From positions 1 through 64,000 of the forward strand of contig NZ_VIVL01000012.1 in assembly GCF_007828835.1 (NCBI RefSeq): a DNA stretch of 64,000 nt, written 5' to 3'. Below, piece by piece: positions 47,884 to 56,535 of this stretch. Position 1 is the first letter of the stretch. Each line of letters opens with the position of its first letter. A program made the translations under genes and the position numbers. This stretch comes from Variovorax beijingensis (GTDB taxonomy: Bacteria; Pseudomonadota; Gammaproteobacteria; Burkholderiales; Burkholderiaceae_C). The notes under the pieces were generated by a model. The model saw only the letters and a list, made by a program, of their open reading frames with translations. It did no database searches and was not told where the DNA came from.

Positions 47884-48900
47884 TCAGCGGCGCTCCGCGT
47901 GCACTGCGTCGATCACCGACAGCACGGCGTCCACCACCACCTGCGGCTCGTCGAGCTGGATGTTGTGCCCGGCGCTCGCCACCAGCAGCTGCCTGCCGCG
48001 CGAGGACCAGGCCGCCATTTCCTCATGCATGTGCCGCCAGATGGCCTGGACCTGTCGGCCCTGCTCGGGCGTGACCTTCATTTCGCGCAGTTCCGTGGCG
48101 GTGAGCGGGGCCATCGCGGTCAGCACCACCAGCGGTCGATCGCCCAGGTGCTGGAAGTCCATGGCTTCGGCAAGCGAGGCGTCGACCGCGTCGCCCTCCG
48201 CGAGCAGCGTGCGCAGCGACTTGGGCGCGAAGGCGCGGACCGCCTGCATGTCCTGTGCGCTGCGGTGCGGGCTCTCTGGCAGCAGCATTGGCGCGGCCGC
48301 GCGCAGCACGCCGAACGGTGCCAGCGCGATGCCGATGCGCGAGCGCATCGAGCGCGATTCGGTCATGAAATGCGCCACGCGCTCGACCTGCTCCGGATGC
48401 GACGGATCGACCAGCACCAGCCCCGCGACCTCGGTGCCGAACCGATGCGTGAAGCCCAGGGCATAGAGCCCGCCCAGCGAGTGGCCGACCAGCACGTAGG
48501 GGCCGCGTTCGCCCGCCCTGGCCAGCACGGCATGCAGGTCGTGCACCGCCTGTGTTGCGCCCGGCGGTGTGTTTGAAGGATCGCTCCACATCAGCCCCGC
48601 GCGGCTGTAGGCGCATGCGCGCGTGTGCGCGGCGACCTTCGGCTGCACGGCCGACCAGCTCAACGATCCATCGACGCTCAGGCCCGCTTCGAACACCACG
48701 GTGGGAGAGCCGGTGCCGCGGCAATCCAGCTGGATGCCGCGCCCGCCGATGTCGACCATCCTGCCGGGCGTAGGGAAGTCCCGTGCCGCGCGGTAGCGGC
48801 CGATCTGCTCGTAGGCAACGCCGGCCAGCCCCGCCAGCACGGCGAGTGCCGCAACCGCGGCAAGGCCGGCGCGCAGGGTGCTGTGTCTTGAAGTTCTCAC
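47884..48900 (-). CDS. Membrane-anchored alpha/beta hydrolase
   Basis: 338 aa from the GTG at 48900. The upstream frame is open to an ATG at 49047, but that would place 49 odd residues before the signal-anchor helix (AGLAAVAALAVLAGLAGVAY, about 11-30). The nucleophile elbow is VGHSLGG with Ser141; the oxyanion region and a late His (ASAGHNIQ) fit the fold. The substrate is unknown. It is divergent from the LysR gene at 49058. Confidence 0.8.
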   Translation of the reverse strand: MRTSRHSTLRAGLAAVAALAVLAGLAGVAYEQIGRYRAARDFPTPGRMVDIGGRGIQLDCRGTGSPTVVFEAGLSVDGSLSWSAVQPKVAAHTRACAYSRAGLMWSDPSNTPPGATQAVHDLHAVLARAGERGPYVLVGHSLGGLYALGFTHRFGTEVAGLVLVDPSHPEQVERVAHFMTESRSMRSRIGIALAPFGVLRAAAPMLLPESPHRSAQDMQAVRAFAPKSLRTLLAEGDAVDASLAEAMDFQHLGDRPLVVLTAMAPLTATELREMKVTPEQGRQVQAIWRHMHEEMAAWSSRGRQLLVASAGHNIQLDEPQVVVDAVLSVIDAVHAERR

Positions 48901-49057
48901 GTCCAGCTTTATGGCACGAAGATGCTCGCGCGCAAACTGTCTTCTGCCTTCCAGATGGCGCACGGCGACCGCGCCATGCGCGCAGCCTCGGGAGGACAGC
49001 CGCGGACAGCCCAAGACGACAATGCCTTCCTGGCCCATTGCACGCAATACTCTTCAC

Positions 49058-50083
49058 ATGGACATCCGGCAGCTGCGCTATTTCGTCAAGGTCGTCGAGC
49101 TCAAGAACATCACGACCGCGGCGGAGGCGCTTTTCATCGCCCAGCCTTCCTTGAGCCAGCACATGGCCAATCTGGAGTCGGAGCTCGGCGTCACCTTGCT
49201 GGAGCGCAGCGTGCACGGCACGCGGGCCACGGCCACCGGCGAACTGCTCTACCGCCATGCCAAGACGATCCTGCGGCAGTTCGAAGACACCCGCTCGGCC
49301 ATCCGGCAGGAGAGCGAATCGCCATCCGGCCGGGTGGCGATCGGGTTCCCGACCAGCACCTCGCGCATCCTGGCCGCGCCGCTGCTGGCGCGGCTGCAGG
49401 AGCGCTATCCGCTGATCGAACTGGAACTGGTGGAGGCCTCCAGCGGGGACCTGACGGGGCAGGTGGCTGCCGACCGACTGGCGCTGGCGGTCACGATGGA
49501 TGCGCGGGCCGATTCGCGCCTGCGCATCGAGCCGATCCTCGAGGAAGAACTGTTCGTGGTGGTGGCCTCGTCGCAAACCGCACCGCGCGCCTTCGGCATT
49601 GAGGCCTTCGCCAAGCTACCGCTGCTGCTGCCCACGCACCCGAACTCGGTGCGCGTGGCCACCGAGCGGCTGCTGCGCGATCGCCAGCTGAAGTTCCGCC
49701 TGGTGGCCGAAACCAGCGCGGTGGAAATCCTGATCCTTGCCGTCGAGCGCGGGCTCGGCGCCACGGTGCTGCCGACCGCAGCCTTTGCGCTGGCGCAGCA
49801 GCATGGCCGCGTGCGCGGCGTGCCCATCAAGGGGCGGCCGCTGCTGCGCGAGCTGTCGCTGAGCCTGTCGGTCTCGGCAGCACGCAGCCCCGCCGTGCAA
49901 TGCGTGCGCGAACTGCTTCTGCGGGTGATCGAGGAGGAGATCGCAAGCAAGCGCTGGAAGGGCGTGCGGCTGTTCAGCGACGCTGAAGCGTCGCCAGGAA
50001 AGCCGGCGCCGACAGCTGAGCCCAGCCGGCGATCCGCGGCAAGTCGGCCTCGGCGTAGCGGCCCTGCGCGTGCAGCAGATTGA
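49058..50083 (+). CDS. LysR-family transcriptional regulator
   Basis: 341 aa. HTH: MDIRQLRYFVKVVELKNITTA and FIAQPSLSQHMANLESELG. Substrate domain from about 90. The usual LysR end (RWKGVRLF) is reached near residue 305; another 35 Pro/Arg/Ser-rich residues follow, reading through the antisense strand of the convergent GAF gene for 110 bases. The tail looks like lost-stop read-through and not a domain. It is divergent from the alpha/beta hydrolase gene. Confidence 0.85.
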   Translation: MDIRQLRYFVKVVELKNITTAAEALFIAQPSLSQHMANLESELGVTLLERSVHGTRATATGELLYRHAKTILRQFEDTRSAIRQESESPSGRVAIGFPTSTSRILAAPLLARLQERYPLIELELVEASSGDLTGQVAADRLALAVTMDARADSRLRIEPILEEELFVVVASSQTAPRAFGIEAFAKLPLLLPTHPNSVRVATERLLRDRQLKFRLVAETSAVEILILAVERGLGATVLPTAAFALAQQHGRVRGVPIKGRPLLRELSLSLSVSAARSPAVQCVRELLLRVIEEEIASKRWKGVRLFSDAEASPGKPAPTAEPSRRSAASRPRRSGPARAAD

Positions 50084-50507
50084 CGGTGCCCAGCACCTCG
50101 GTGCCCCAGTGCACCGGCATGTTGACGATGCTTTCGCAGCCCATGGCCAGCAGCGTGGCGTGGTCGGCGTAGTTGTCGACGATGTCCTGGCGGCTGCGGC
50201 CGATGAACGGCTCGCCCGAGGCCAACACATGGCGCATGCGCGGCGCCTGGCCCAGGGTCTTGCGGCCGCCGACGGGATATTCCAGCGGCCGGCTGCTGTA
50301 CGCACGTTGCGATTCGCCGAACTCGCGGTGGTAGACGAGCACTGTGAGCAGAAGGTGGCCCGGCGAGCGAGCCAGGCCAGCATCCATGGCCTGGAACAGC
50401 GCCAGCGCCGCATCGTCCGCGCGCTGCGCCGCCAGCACGGCGGGCAAGGCCTCCATGCCCAGTGCATGTCCGGCGCGCTCGCTCGCCTGCATGAGGGGAT
50501 CGATCAT
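49974..50507 (-). CDS. GAF domain protein
   Basis: 177 aa from the Met in SMIDPLMQ. GAF-type features: RMRHVLASGEPFIGRSRQDIVDNYAD, then GCESIVNMPVHWGTEVLGTVNLLH. There is no output domain, so it acts as a small-molecule sensor or an enzyme-like GAF. It starts four bases after the stop of the upstream Bug gene and is last in the CocE-Bug-Bug-GAF transcription unit. Confidence 0.78.
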   Translation of the reverse strand: MIDPLMQASERAGHALGMEALPAVLAAQRADDAALALFQAMDAGLARSPGHLLLTVLVYHREFGESQRAYSSRPLEYPVGGRKTLGQAPRMRHVLASGEPFIGRSRQDIVDNYADHATLLAMGCESIVNMPVHWGTEVLGTVNLLHAQGRYAEADLPRIAGWAQLSAPAFLATLQRR

Positions 50508-50511
50508 GGAT

Positions 50512-51495
50512 TCAATCGGGCTTGGCGCCGGATTGCTCGACGACCTTCTTCCATCGCGCAATCTCGGTGCGAATCAGCGCGCCGAATTCGGCCGGCGTGC
50601 TCGCGATGGCCGCTCCCCCCTGCGACTCCAGTGTCGCGCGCATCCTGTCGCTGCGCAGCACGGCAGTGAAGTCCCGGCTCAGCCGCTCGAGCACGGCCGG
50701 CGGCGTGCCGGCCGGCGCGAACAGGCCATACCAGCCGAGCACCTCGAAGCCGGGATAGCCTTGCTCCGCGACGGTCGGTACATTGGGCAACAGCGGCGAG
50801 CGCCGCAGGCTCGTGATGCCCAGCGCCCTGAGGCGGCCGGCCTTGATGTGCGGCAGCGAGGTCAGCACCACATCGAGCATCAGGTCCACGTGGCCGGCGC
50901 TGACGTCGGTGAGTGCGGGGCCCGAGCCCTTGTACGGAATGTGGTTCAGCGCAATGCCCGCGGCCGACTTGAACGACTCGGTTGCCAGGTGATTGGAACT
51001 GCCCGAGCCGCTCGACGCATAGGTCAGTGCGGGCGGCTTCTTCGCCGCCGCAACCAGGTCCGCGAGCGAGCGCACGTTGACCAGCCGGGGATTTTGCGGG
51101 CTGGCGACGATCACGTTGGGAATGGCGGTGATCTCGGTGATGGGCGCGAAGTCCTTCAGCGGGTCGTACGGCAGCTTCGGAGACAGGCCCACCGCCGTCG
51201 CATGCGAACTGATCGTGCCCAGCAGCAGCGTGTAGCCGTCCGCCGGCGCCTTGGCGACGAAGTCGGCACCGATGGTGCTGCCGGCGCCGGGCTTGTTGTC
51301 GACCACGAAGGGCTGTCCGGTCCGCGCGGTCATCTCCTGCGCGAGCTGGCGCGCCACCAAGTCGGTGGAGCCGCCTGCGGAGAAGGGCACGATCAGCGTG
51401 ACAGGACGGTGCGGGTAAGTGTCCTGCGCGCTGGCCAGGGCGCCGGCACCGCTGAGCAATGCCGCGGTGCAGAGGAGGGCGGTGCGTCTTTTCAC
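50512..51495 (-). CDS. Bug-family solute-binding protein
   Basis: 327 aa with a signal peptide ending at LASAQ (about residue 24). Bug motifs: VPFSAGGSTDLVARQLAQEM, DNKPGAGSTIGADFVAKAP and ADGYTLLL. It follows the next Bug gene by ten bases, and the GAF gene follows it by four. Two different binding proteins in one operon suggest two ligands or a duplicated receptor. Confidence 0.9.
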   Translation of the reverse strand: MKRRTALLCTAALLSGAGALASAQDTYPHRPVTLIVPFSAGGSTDLVARQLAQEMTARTGQPFVVDNKPGAGSTIGADFVAKAPADGYTLLLGTISSHATAVGLSPKLPYDPLKDFAPITEITAIPNVIVASPQNPRLVNVRSLADLVAAAKKPPALTYASSGSGSSNHLATESFKSAAGIALNHIPYKGSGPALTDVSAGHVDLMLDVVLTSLPHIKAGRLRALGITSLRRSPLLPNVPTVAEQGYPGFEVLGWYGLFAPAGTPPAVLERLSRDFTAVLRSDRMRATLESQGGAAIASTPAEFGALIRTEIARWKKVVEQSGAKPD

Positions 51496-51505
51496 GAGGC
51501 GCTCC

Positions 51506-52498
51506 CTATTCCACGCGGATGTTGTTCCTGGTGATGAAGGCGCCCCAGAAGGCCTGGTCGTCGATCGCGCGGCGGCGGATCTCGGCTTCGCCGCCGCTCA
51601 TGGCCAGCAGCGACAGTTCGGCCAGCCGGGCCTTGACTGCGGGGTCCGCCATCACTTTGTTCAGCGCGGCGTTGAAGGCGGCGACGATCTTCGGGTCCAG
51701 GCGCGCCGGGCCGGCGATGGCGTACCAGCCGGGCATCGGCGGCACATTGAGCCCCGCTTCCTTCACCGTCGGCACCTGGGGCCACTGCGGCACGCGGCTG
51801 GCGCCGAGCACCGCCACCGCCTGCACCTTGCCCGACTGCACCTGCGGCAGGGCCGGGCCGACCACGCTCACCATGGCGTCGACCTCGCCCGCCAGCACGG
51901 CCGTGAGCGCCGCGGCCGAACCCTTGTAGGGCACGTGCGTCAGCTTGACCCCCGCGGTCGCCTCGACCAGCTCCATCGCGATGTGCGTGGAGTTGCCGAT
52001 GCCGGCACTGCCGAAGGTCAGTTCGCCGTTCTTCGCTTTCGCCTGTTCGAGGAACTGGGCGAAGGTCTTGATGCCGCTCCTGTTGCTGGTCACCAGCGCG
52101 AAGGGGGTGTCGGCAACCGGCGCAAGAAAGGTGAAGTCCTTCAGCGGGTCGTAGGGCAGGCTCTTGTACAAGGCCGGGTTGAAGGCGATCTGCGACACGC
52201 CCGCGAGCACCAGCGTGTAGCCGTCGGCGGGCGCCTTGGCCACGGCCCCGAGAGCCACCAGGCCGTTGGCCGCCGGATTGTTCTCCACCACCACGGCCTG
52301 GCCCAGTTGCTGGGCGAGCCGGTCGCTGAGCAGGCGCGCGATCACGTCGGAGCCCGACCCCGCCCCCTGCGGCACGACGAGCTTGACTGGCCGCGCGGGC
52401 CAGGGCGATTGGGCCTGGACGGACATCGGCACGGACAGGAGCGCTGGGCCGGCCATTGCCAGCATGGAAACGAACGAGCGACGGGTGATGTGGGCCAT
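51506..52498 (-). CDS. Bug-family solute-binding protein
   Basis: 330 aa. The N-terminus MAHITRRSFVSMLAMAG has a twin-arginine-like start and a signal end near VQAQS. Bug motifs: VVPQGAGSGSDVIARLL, ENNPAANGLVALGAVAK and ADGYTLVL. It is second in the operon after the CocE-type hydrolase (45 bases) and is followed by another Bug gene. Confidence 0.9.
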   Translation of the reverse strand: MAHITRRSFVSMLAMAGPALLSVPMSVQAQSPWPARPVKLVVPQGAGSGSDVIARLLSDRLAQQLGQAVVVENNPAANGLVALGAVAKAPADGYTLVLAGVSQIAFNPALYKSLPYDPLKDFTFLAPVADTPFALVTSNRSGIKTFAQFLEQAKAKNGELTFGSAGIGNSTHIAMELVEATAGVKLTHVPYKGSAAALTAVLAGEVDAMVSVVGPALPQVQSGKVQAVAVLGASRVPQWPQVPTVKEAGLNVPPMPGWYAIAGPARLDPKIVAAFNAALNKVMADPAVKARLAELSLLAMSGGEAEIRRRAIDDQAFWGAFITRNNIRVE

Positions 52499-52543
52499 GG
52501 CGTGCCTCTCTCTTGGCGTGTTGAAGGACGGGGGAGGGTGGTG

Positions 52544-54382
52544 CTAGCGCAGCGCGCCGCGCAGCGGAAGATCGAACCAGCTGGCGCCAGCGCCGCGAAG
52601 GATTTCCAGCCGCGGCGGCCGCCCGTGCGGCACCTGCGGGCCGTGGCCTTCGTCGCTGCCGCCGATGGACAGGCGTATGCGGCTTCCCGCGGCAAAGGTC
52701 CACGACACCGGCAGCAGCGCGAAGTCCAGGCGCGCGGGCTCGTGGGGTACGAGCAGGCGGGCCGACGCACGGTCACAGGTGTTCACGGGCCAGCTCGCCA
52801 CGTAATCCGGCGAATGCGACAGGCCTTCGCGGTGCAGGGCGCGCAGCAGGCCTTCGGTGACGTAGCGGCAGTTGCCGTCGGCCAGCACCTCGCTCAGATA
52901 GACGTAGACGGCCGCGTCGGTCTCCGACGATGCGAGCAGCAGGCTCGCGCTCACGTGGCCCGTCAGTTCGGCCGGCGCGGACAGCGGTGCGCTGGTGTAG
53001 TGCAGGTACTGCGCCTGGCGCTCGGTCCAGTCGGGGTAGTAGTGCTCGATGCCGACGGCGCCCAGCCGTTCCAGCCGCGTCTGGCGGCCGGTCGAGACGG
53101 CGAAGTCGACTTGGTAGGGGTCGCGGCCCGGGGCGGCGGGCGCATGCAGTGCCAGCACGCCATCCGCATCGGGATGGACGCGGCGGGTTCCCGCGATCGG
53201 CGGCCAGGCATCGGCGGCCTGCCACTTCTCGTCGTGGAGGGTGAAGTAATGCACCGGCTGCTCCCTGTCGAGCCCGGTGTCGATGCCGCGCAGGTGATGG
53301 TCGAAGAAGCGCAGCACTTCGGCCAGCAGCGGAAAGTCCGAGCCGGTTTGCTCGCGCCAGGGCGAGACGTTGCTGCGAGCGCCGTGGTCCCAGGGGCCGA
53401 GCAGCAGGCGGTGCGGGTGCCTGGGCAGTGTCAGGAAGCGCGTGATCGCCGAGTTGCTGTAGCCGGCACCGTCATACCAGCCCGAGACGGAGTAGATCGC
53501 CACCTCCTCGGGGATCTGGCGCGCATAGTGGCCCGGGCTGCACACGTCCAGCGTCAATGCGGGGTCGTGCAGCGTTGCATCGTGCCGGAACGGAAGCTCG
53601 CGGGCCATGTCGTTCAGCCGGCAGTTGCTGCGGTGCTGGTGCAGCGCCTGGGCCAGCAGGTGGCCATCGGCATCGGCGTCCACCGGCTGCGGCCCCGCGA
53701 ACAGCGGATTGCCGTAGTACGCGAACTTGGCAAGGGCAGGGCGGTCGTCCTGGTCGAGCGCGACCATGAGTTCGTCGTAGCGCCCGGTCCAGATGGTCGA
53801 GAGCACGCCGCCCACGTAGAGCTGGTCGGTATAGATGTCGGTCACGGCGAACAGCGGTGCGATGGCTCTGACGGCGGGGTGCCGCGTGCTCGCGAGGAAT
53901 ACCGCCGCTGCGCCCAGGTACGAAATGCCGGTCGAGCCGATGCGCCCGTCGCTCCAGGGCTGCTGTACGATCCATTCGGCGATCTCGTGGTAGTCGTCGC
54001 GCTCCTTCGGCGAGCGCAGCGCGTCGCGCGTGCCAAAGCTCGCGCCGGTGCCCCGCACGTCCACCACCACCACGGCGTAGCCATGCGGCACGAAGAAGTC
54101 GCGGTAGCGGCCGCAGTTGGGGCTGGCCTCCACCGTGGGGTCGATGGTCACAAAGCGCCGGTAATAGGGCGTGAAGATGACGATGGTGGGCAGGCGTGCG
54201 GGTGGCTGCGCGCCATGGCAGGCCTGAGGCAGGTAATAGTCGAGCGCGAGGCGGCAGCCGTCGCGCATAGTGACGTAGAGGGACTCCGGCTTCTCGGGCA
54301 GGCCGAAGGGGGCCTTGCGGCTGGCGAGGTAGGCGCTGGGCGGCAGGTGCCAGGCGCCTGGCGTGCGATCGCGGTCCGACAT
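52544..54382 (-). CDS. CocE/NonD-type X-Pro dipeptidyl-peptidase family hydrolase
   Basis: 612 aa. The S15/CocE alpha/beta hydrolase core has nucleophile Ser154 in GISYLG (152-157) and the oxyanion Tyr-Tyr pair in FTPYYRR. A helical cap and a C-terminal jelly-roll domain (about 420-612: AELTGHVSASLLLASSETD, RIRLSIGGSDEG) follow. Members hydrolyse esters, cocaine-like acyl esters or peptides. It is first gene of the hydrolase-Bug-Bug-GAF operon. A perfect 10-base-arm palindrome lies about 105 bases upstream. Confidence 0.88.
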   Translation of the reverse strand: MSDRDRTPGAWHLPPSAYLASRKAPFGLPEKPESLYVTMRDGCRLALDYYLPQACHGAQPPARLPTIVIFTPYYRRFVTIDPTVEASPNCGRYRDFFVPHGYAVVVVDVRGTGASFGTRDALRSPKERDDYHEIAEWIVQQPWSDGRIGSTGISYLGAAAVFLASTRHPAVRAIAPLFAVTDIYTDQLYVGGVLSTIWTGRYDELMVALDQDDRPALAKFAYYGNPLFAGPQPVDADADGHLLAQALHQHRSNCRLNDMARELPFRHDATLHDPALTLDVCSPGHYARQIPEEVAIYSVSGWYDGAGYSNSAITRFLTLPRHPHRLLLGPWDHGARSNVSPWREQTGSDFPLLAEVLRFFDHHLRGIDTGLDREQPVHYFTLHDEKWQAADAWPPIAGTRRVHPDADGVLALHAPAAPGRDPYQVDFAVSTGRQTRLERLGAVGIEHYYPDWTERQAQYLHYTSAPLSAPAELTGHVSASLLLASSETDAAVYVYLSEVLADGNCRYVTEGLLRALHREGLSHSPDYVASWPVNTCDRASARLLVPHEPARLDFALLPVSWTFAAGSRIRLSIGGSDEGHGPQVPHGRPPRLEILRGAGASWFDLPLRGALR

Positions 54383-54486
54383 GGGGCGAGGTGCTTTCCT
54401 GAAGGCAGATGGAGATGGACGGCGCTGTCACCGTCCTGTCATTCTGGGAATGCGCGCTCGCGTTGAAAAATGCGAAATCCCGATCG

Positions 54487-54509
54487 ATCCATAGGTTGGA
54501 CCTATGGAT
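54487..54509. promoter_or_regulatory. Perfect LysR-type palindrome upstream of the CocE-Bug operon
   Basis: ATCCATAGGT-tgg-ACCTATGGAT: perfect 10-base arms, with the T-N11-A (AT-N11-AT) spacing of LysR boxes inside. It lies between the LysR stop (54543) and the hydrolase start (54382), so the LysR at 54543 is the natural candidate to bind it. Confidence 0.65.
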
Positions 54510-54542
54510 GGAAGCCATGCTCCCTCGCGCCGACCGAACAAC

Positions 54543-55433
54543 TTACCTGGATCTCAGAACCAGCTGGCGGAATCGCTCGACGGCGGGGTTGCCGTTCTCG
54601 TCCGCCGCGCGCCACGCAAGATGCATCTCCGACACGGTATCGGCAGGCAAGGCGATCGGACGCGCCACCACGCCGGGCACGCGCAGCCCCGCGGCGGAGG
54701 CCTGCACCAGGGCAATGCCGATGCCGCTGCTGACCAGTCCCATCACGCAGTAGGTCTGCCGCACGTACTGCACATAGCGCGGCGCCACGTGCGCCGCATG
54801 GAAGGCGGCCGTGAGCAGCTCGTACATGCTGCCGCCCTGGCCGGGCTCGTACATCACGAGGTCCTGGCCGTGCAGGTCGGCCATCGCGAGCCTGCGACGC
54901 GCGGCCAGCGGATGGCCGACGGGCACGGCCGCAACGAAAGGCTCGCGGACCACGCTCGCGCTGCGCAGGTCGGCATGGTCTGCCGGCGCGCGCACGATGC
55001 CGACGTCCAGGCGGCCGGAACGCAGGGCCTCATATTGCTCGACGGTGCTCATGTCGCGCAGCACCACGTCCAGCCCCGGAAGCTGCATCCGCGCCGCAGC
55101 GACGATGCGCGGCAGCAACACGAAGCTCGCGCCGGCCACGTAGCCCAGCGAAATGCTGCCGGCTTCGCCGCTGGCGGCGCGGCGCGCCACCGATGCCGCG
55201 GTCTGGCTCGCCTCCAGCAGGTAGGTGGCCTCGGGCAGGAAGGCCTTGCCGGCAGGCGTGAGCCGCACATTGCGTTGGTTGCGCTCGAGCAGAGGCACGC
55301 CGAGCGCGGCCTCCAGCTGCTGGATCTGGCGGCTGAGCGGCGGCTGCGTCATGTGCAGGCGCGCCGCCGCACGGCCGAAGTGCAACTCGTTGGCGACGAT
55401 CACGAAGCACCGGATCTGGCTGAGCTGGAACAT
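54543..55433 (-). CDS. LysR-family transcriptional regulator
   Basis: 296 aa. HTH: MFQLSQIRCFVIVANELHFG and TQPPLSRQIQQLEAALG, close to the BenM/CatR-type LysR group. Substrate domain from about 90 (ISLGYVAGASFVLLPRIV). It lies between the Ldh-type dehydrogenase gene (upstream) and the CocE-Bug operon (downstream), all in one direction. The palindrome at 54487-54509 follows its stop codon. Confidence 0.88.
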   Translation of the reverse strand: MFQLSQIRCFVIVANELHFGRAAARLHMTQPPLSRQIQQLEAALGVPLLERNQRNVRLTPAGKAFLPEATYLLEASQTAASVARRAASGEAGSISLGYVAGASFVLLPRIVAAARMQLPGLDVVLRDMSTVEQYEALRSGRLDVGIVRAPADHADLRSASVVREPFVAAVPVGHPLAARRRLAMADLHGQDLVMYEPGQGGSMYELLTAAFHAAHVAPRYVQYVRQTYCVMGLVSSGIGIALVQASAAGLRVPGVVARPIALPADTVSEMHLAWRAADENGNPAVERFRQLVLRSR

Positions 55434-55471
55434 CACGCGATCGTATGCCCGCCGAGCGGGCAAGTGCCGGC

Positions 55472-56533
55472 TCAGGCGGCCATGGCGTCCGATGTCGGCA
55501 TCGCCACATCCAGCCGCTCGGCGCATCCGCGCAACGCCGCCCAGGTGGCCGCGTCGTAGTCCAGGCCGTGGACCTGCGCGCGTTCGATCGCCAGCGCGGC
55601 CTGGTCGCCAGGCAGGCGAACGGGCTGGCCGGCCCGCGCCGGGCGGTTGGCGCGGCAAGCGTCCGCGAAGAATCCGGTCTGCCGCGAGAAGGCCTCGGCA
55701 CCGGCGAAGAAATCGGGCGCCAGGATCTGCAGGAACACGTTGCCGCCCCAGCGGCCCGGCCGGTCGGCGCGGCCGTGGCCGGAGAGCCCCTGGGACAGCG
55801 CTTCGATCATGAGCGCGAGACCGAAGCCCTTGTGGCCGTATTCGCTGCCGCCCACCAACTGCAGCGAACCGCGCGGCTCGGCGTGTTCCAGCACCGCAGG
55901 GTCGCGCGTCGGGTTGCCATGGCCGTCGAGCAGCCACGGATGTTCGAACTGTTCGCCTGCGGCGTGCTTCTGCCGCGTCATCGAGGTGGTGGTGATCGAC
56001 GCGCACATGTCGACCAGCACAGGATGCTCGCCGGCCGGGTAGCCAATGGCCATCGGGTTCGGCGTGAAGAGCGGCTCGACGCCGCCGTAGGGCGCGACGC
56101 GCCGGGCTGCGGGCTCGGAGTTTTGCACGATGGCCACGAAGCCCTGGTCCGCCGCCGTCTTCACCAGCGCCGCCAGGCAGCCGATGTGGTGGCTGCGGCG
56201 GATCGCAACGGTCACCACGCCCAGATCGGCCGCGCGCTCCATCGCCATGGCGATGGCACGGTCCATCAGCCAGAGGCCGGGCAGGTAGTTGCCGTCCCAG
56301 ACCACCGTGGCGCCGGTGTCCTTCACGACCTCGGGTGCACCGCTCAGCGCCATGCCGCCCTTGGCAATGTCGGCAAGGTAAAGCGGCGCCATCGCGAGGC
56401 CGTGCGTTCGCCGGCCCATGCAGTCGGTGAGCACCAGCAGGCGCGCGACGCAGGCGGCCTTGTCCTCCTCCATGCCGGCGGCCATGAAAAGCTGTGTCGC
56501 GAAACAAGCGAGCTGCGTGGATTCGACGGCCAT
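55472..56533 (-). CDS. Ldh (malate/L-lactate/ureidoglycolate) family NAD(P)-dependent oxidoreductase
   Basis: 353 aa. Family motifs: LLVLTDCMGRRTHGLAMAPLY, VTVAIRRSHHIGCLAALV with the catalytic His, NPMAIGYPAG, and GGSEYGHKGFGLALMIEAL near residue 240. These enzymes oxidise 2-hydroxyacids in the cytoplasm. It follows a Bug gene by two bases; uptake and oxidation of one hydroxyacid is the likely task. Confidence 0.88.
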   Translation of the reverse strand: MAVESTQLACFATQLFMAAGMEEDKAACVARLLVLTDCMGRRTHGLAMAPLYLADIAKGGMALSGAPEVVKDTGATVVWDGNYLPGLWLMDRAIAMAMERAADLGVVTVAIRRSHHIGCLAALVKTAADQGFVAIVQNSEPAARRVAPYGGVEPLFTPNPMAIGYPAGEHPVLVDMCASITTTSMTRQKHAAGEQFEHPWLLDGHGNPTRDPAVLEHAEPRGSLQLVGGSEYGHKGFGLALMIEALSQGLSGHGRADRPGRWGGNVFLQILAPDFFAGAEAFSRQTGFFADACRANRPARAGQPVRLPGDQAALAIERAQVHGLDYDAATWAALRGCAERLDVAMPTSDAMAA

Positions 56534-56535
56534 GT

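Noticed and set aside
51419..54466. 1015-aa ORF on the plus strand opposite the Bug and CocE genes
   Set aside because: It is antisense to three clear genes with full domain motifs, and its His/Arg/Gly-rich composition is the usual shadow in GC-rich DNA.
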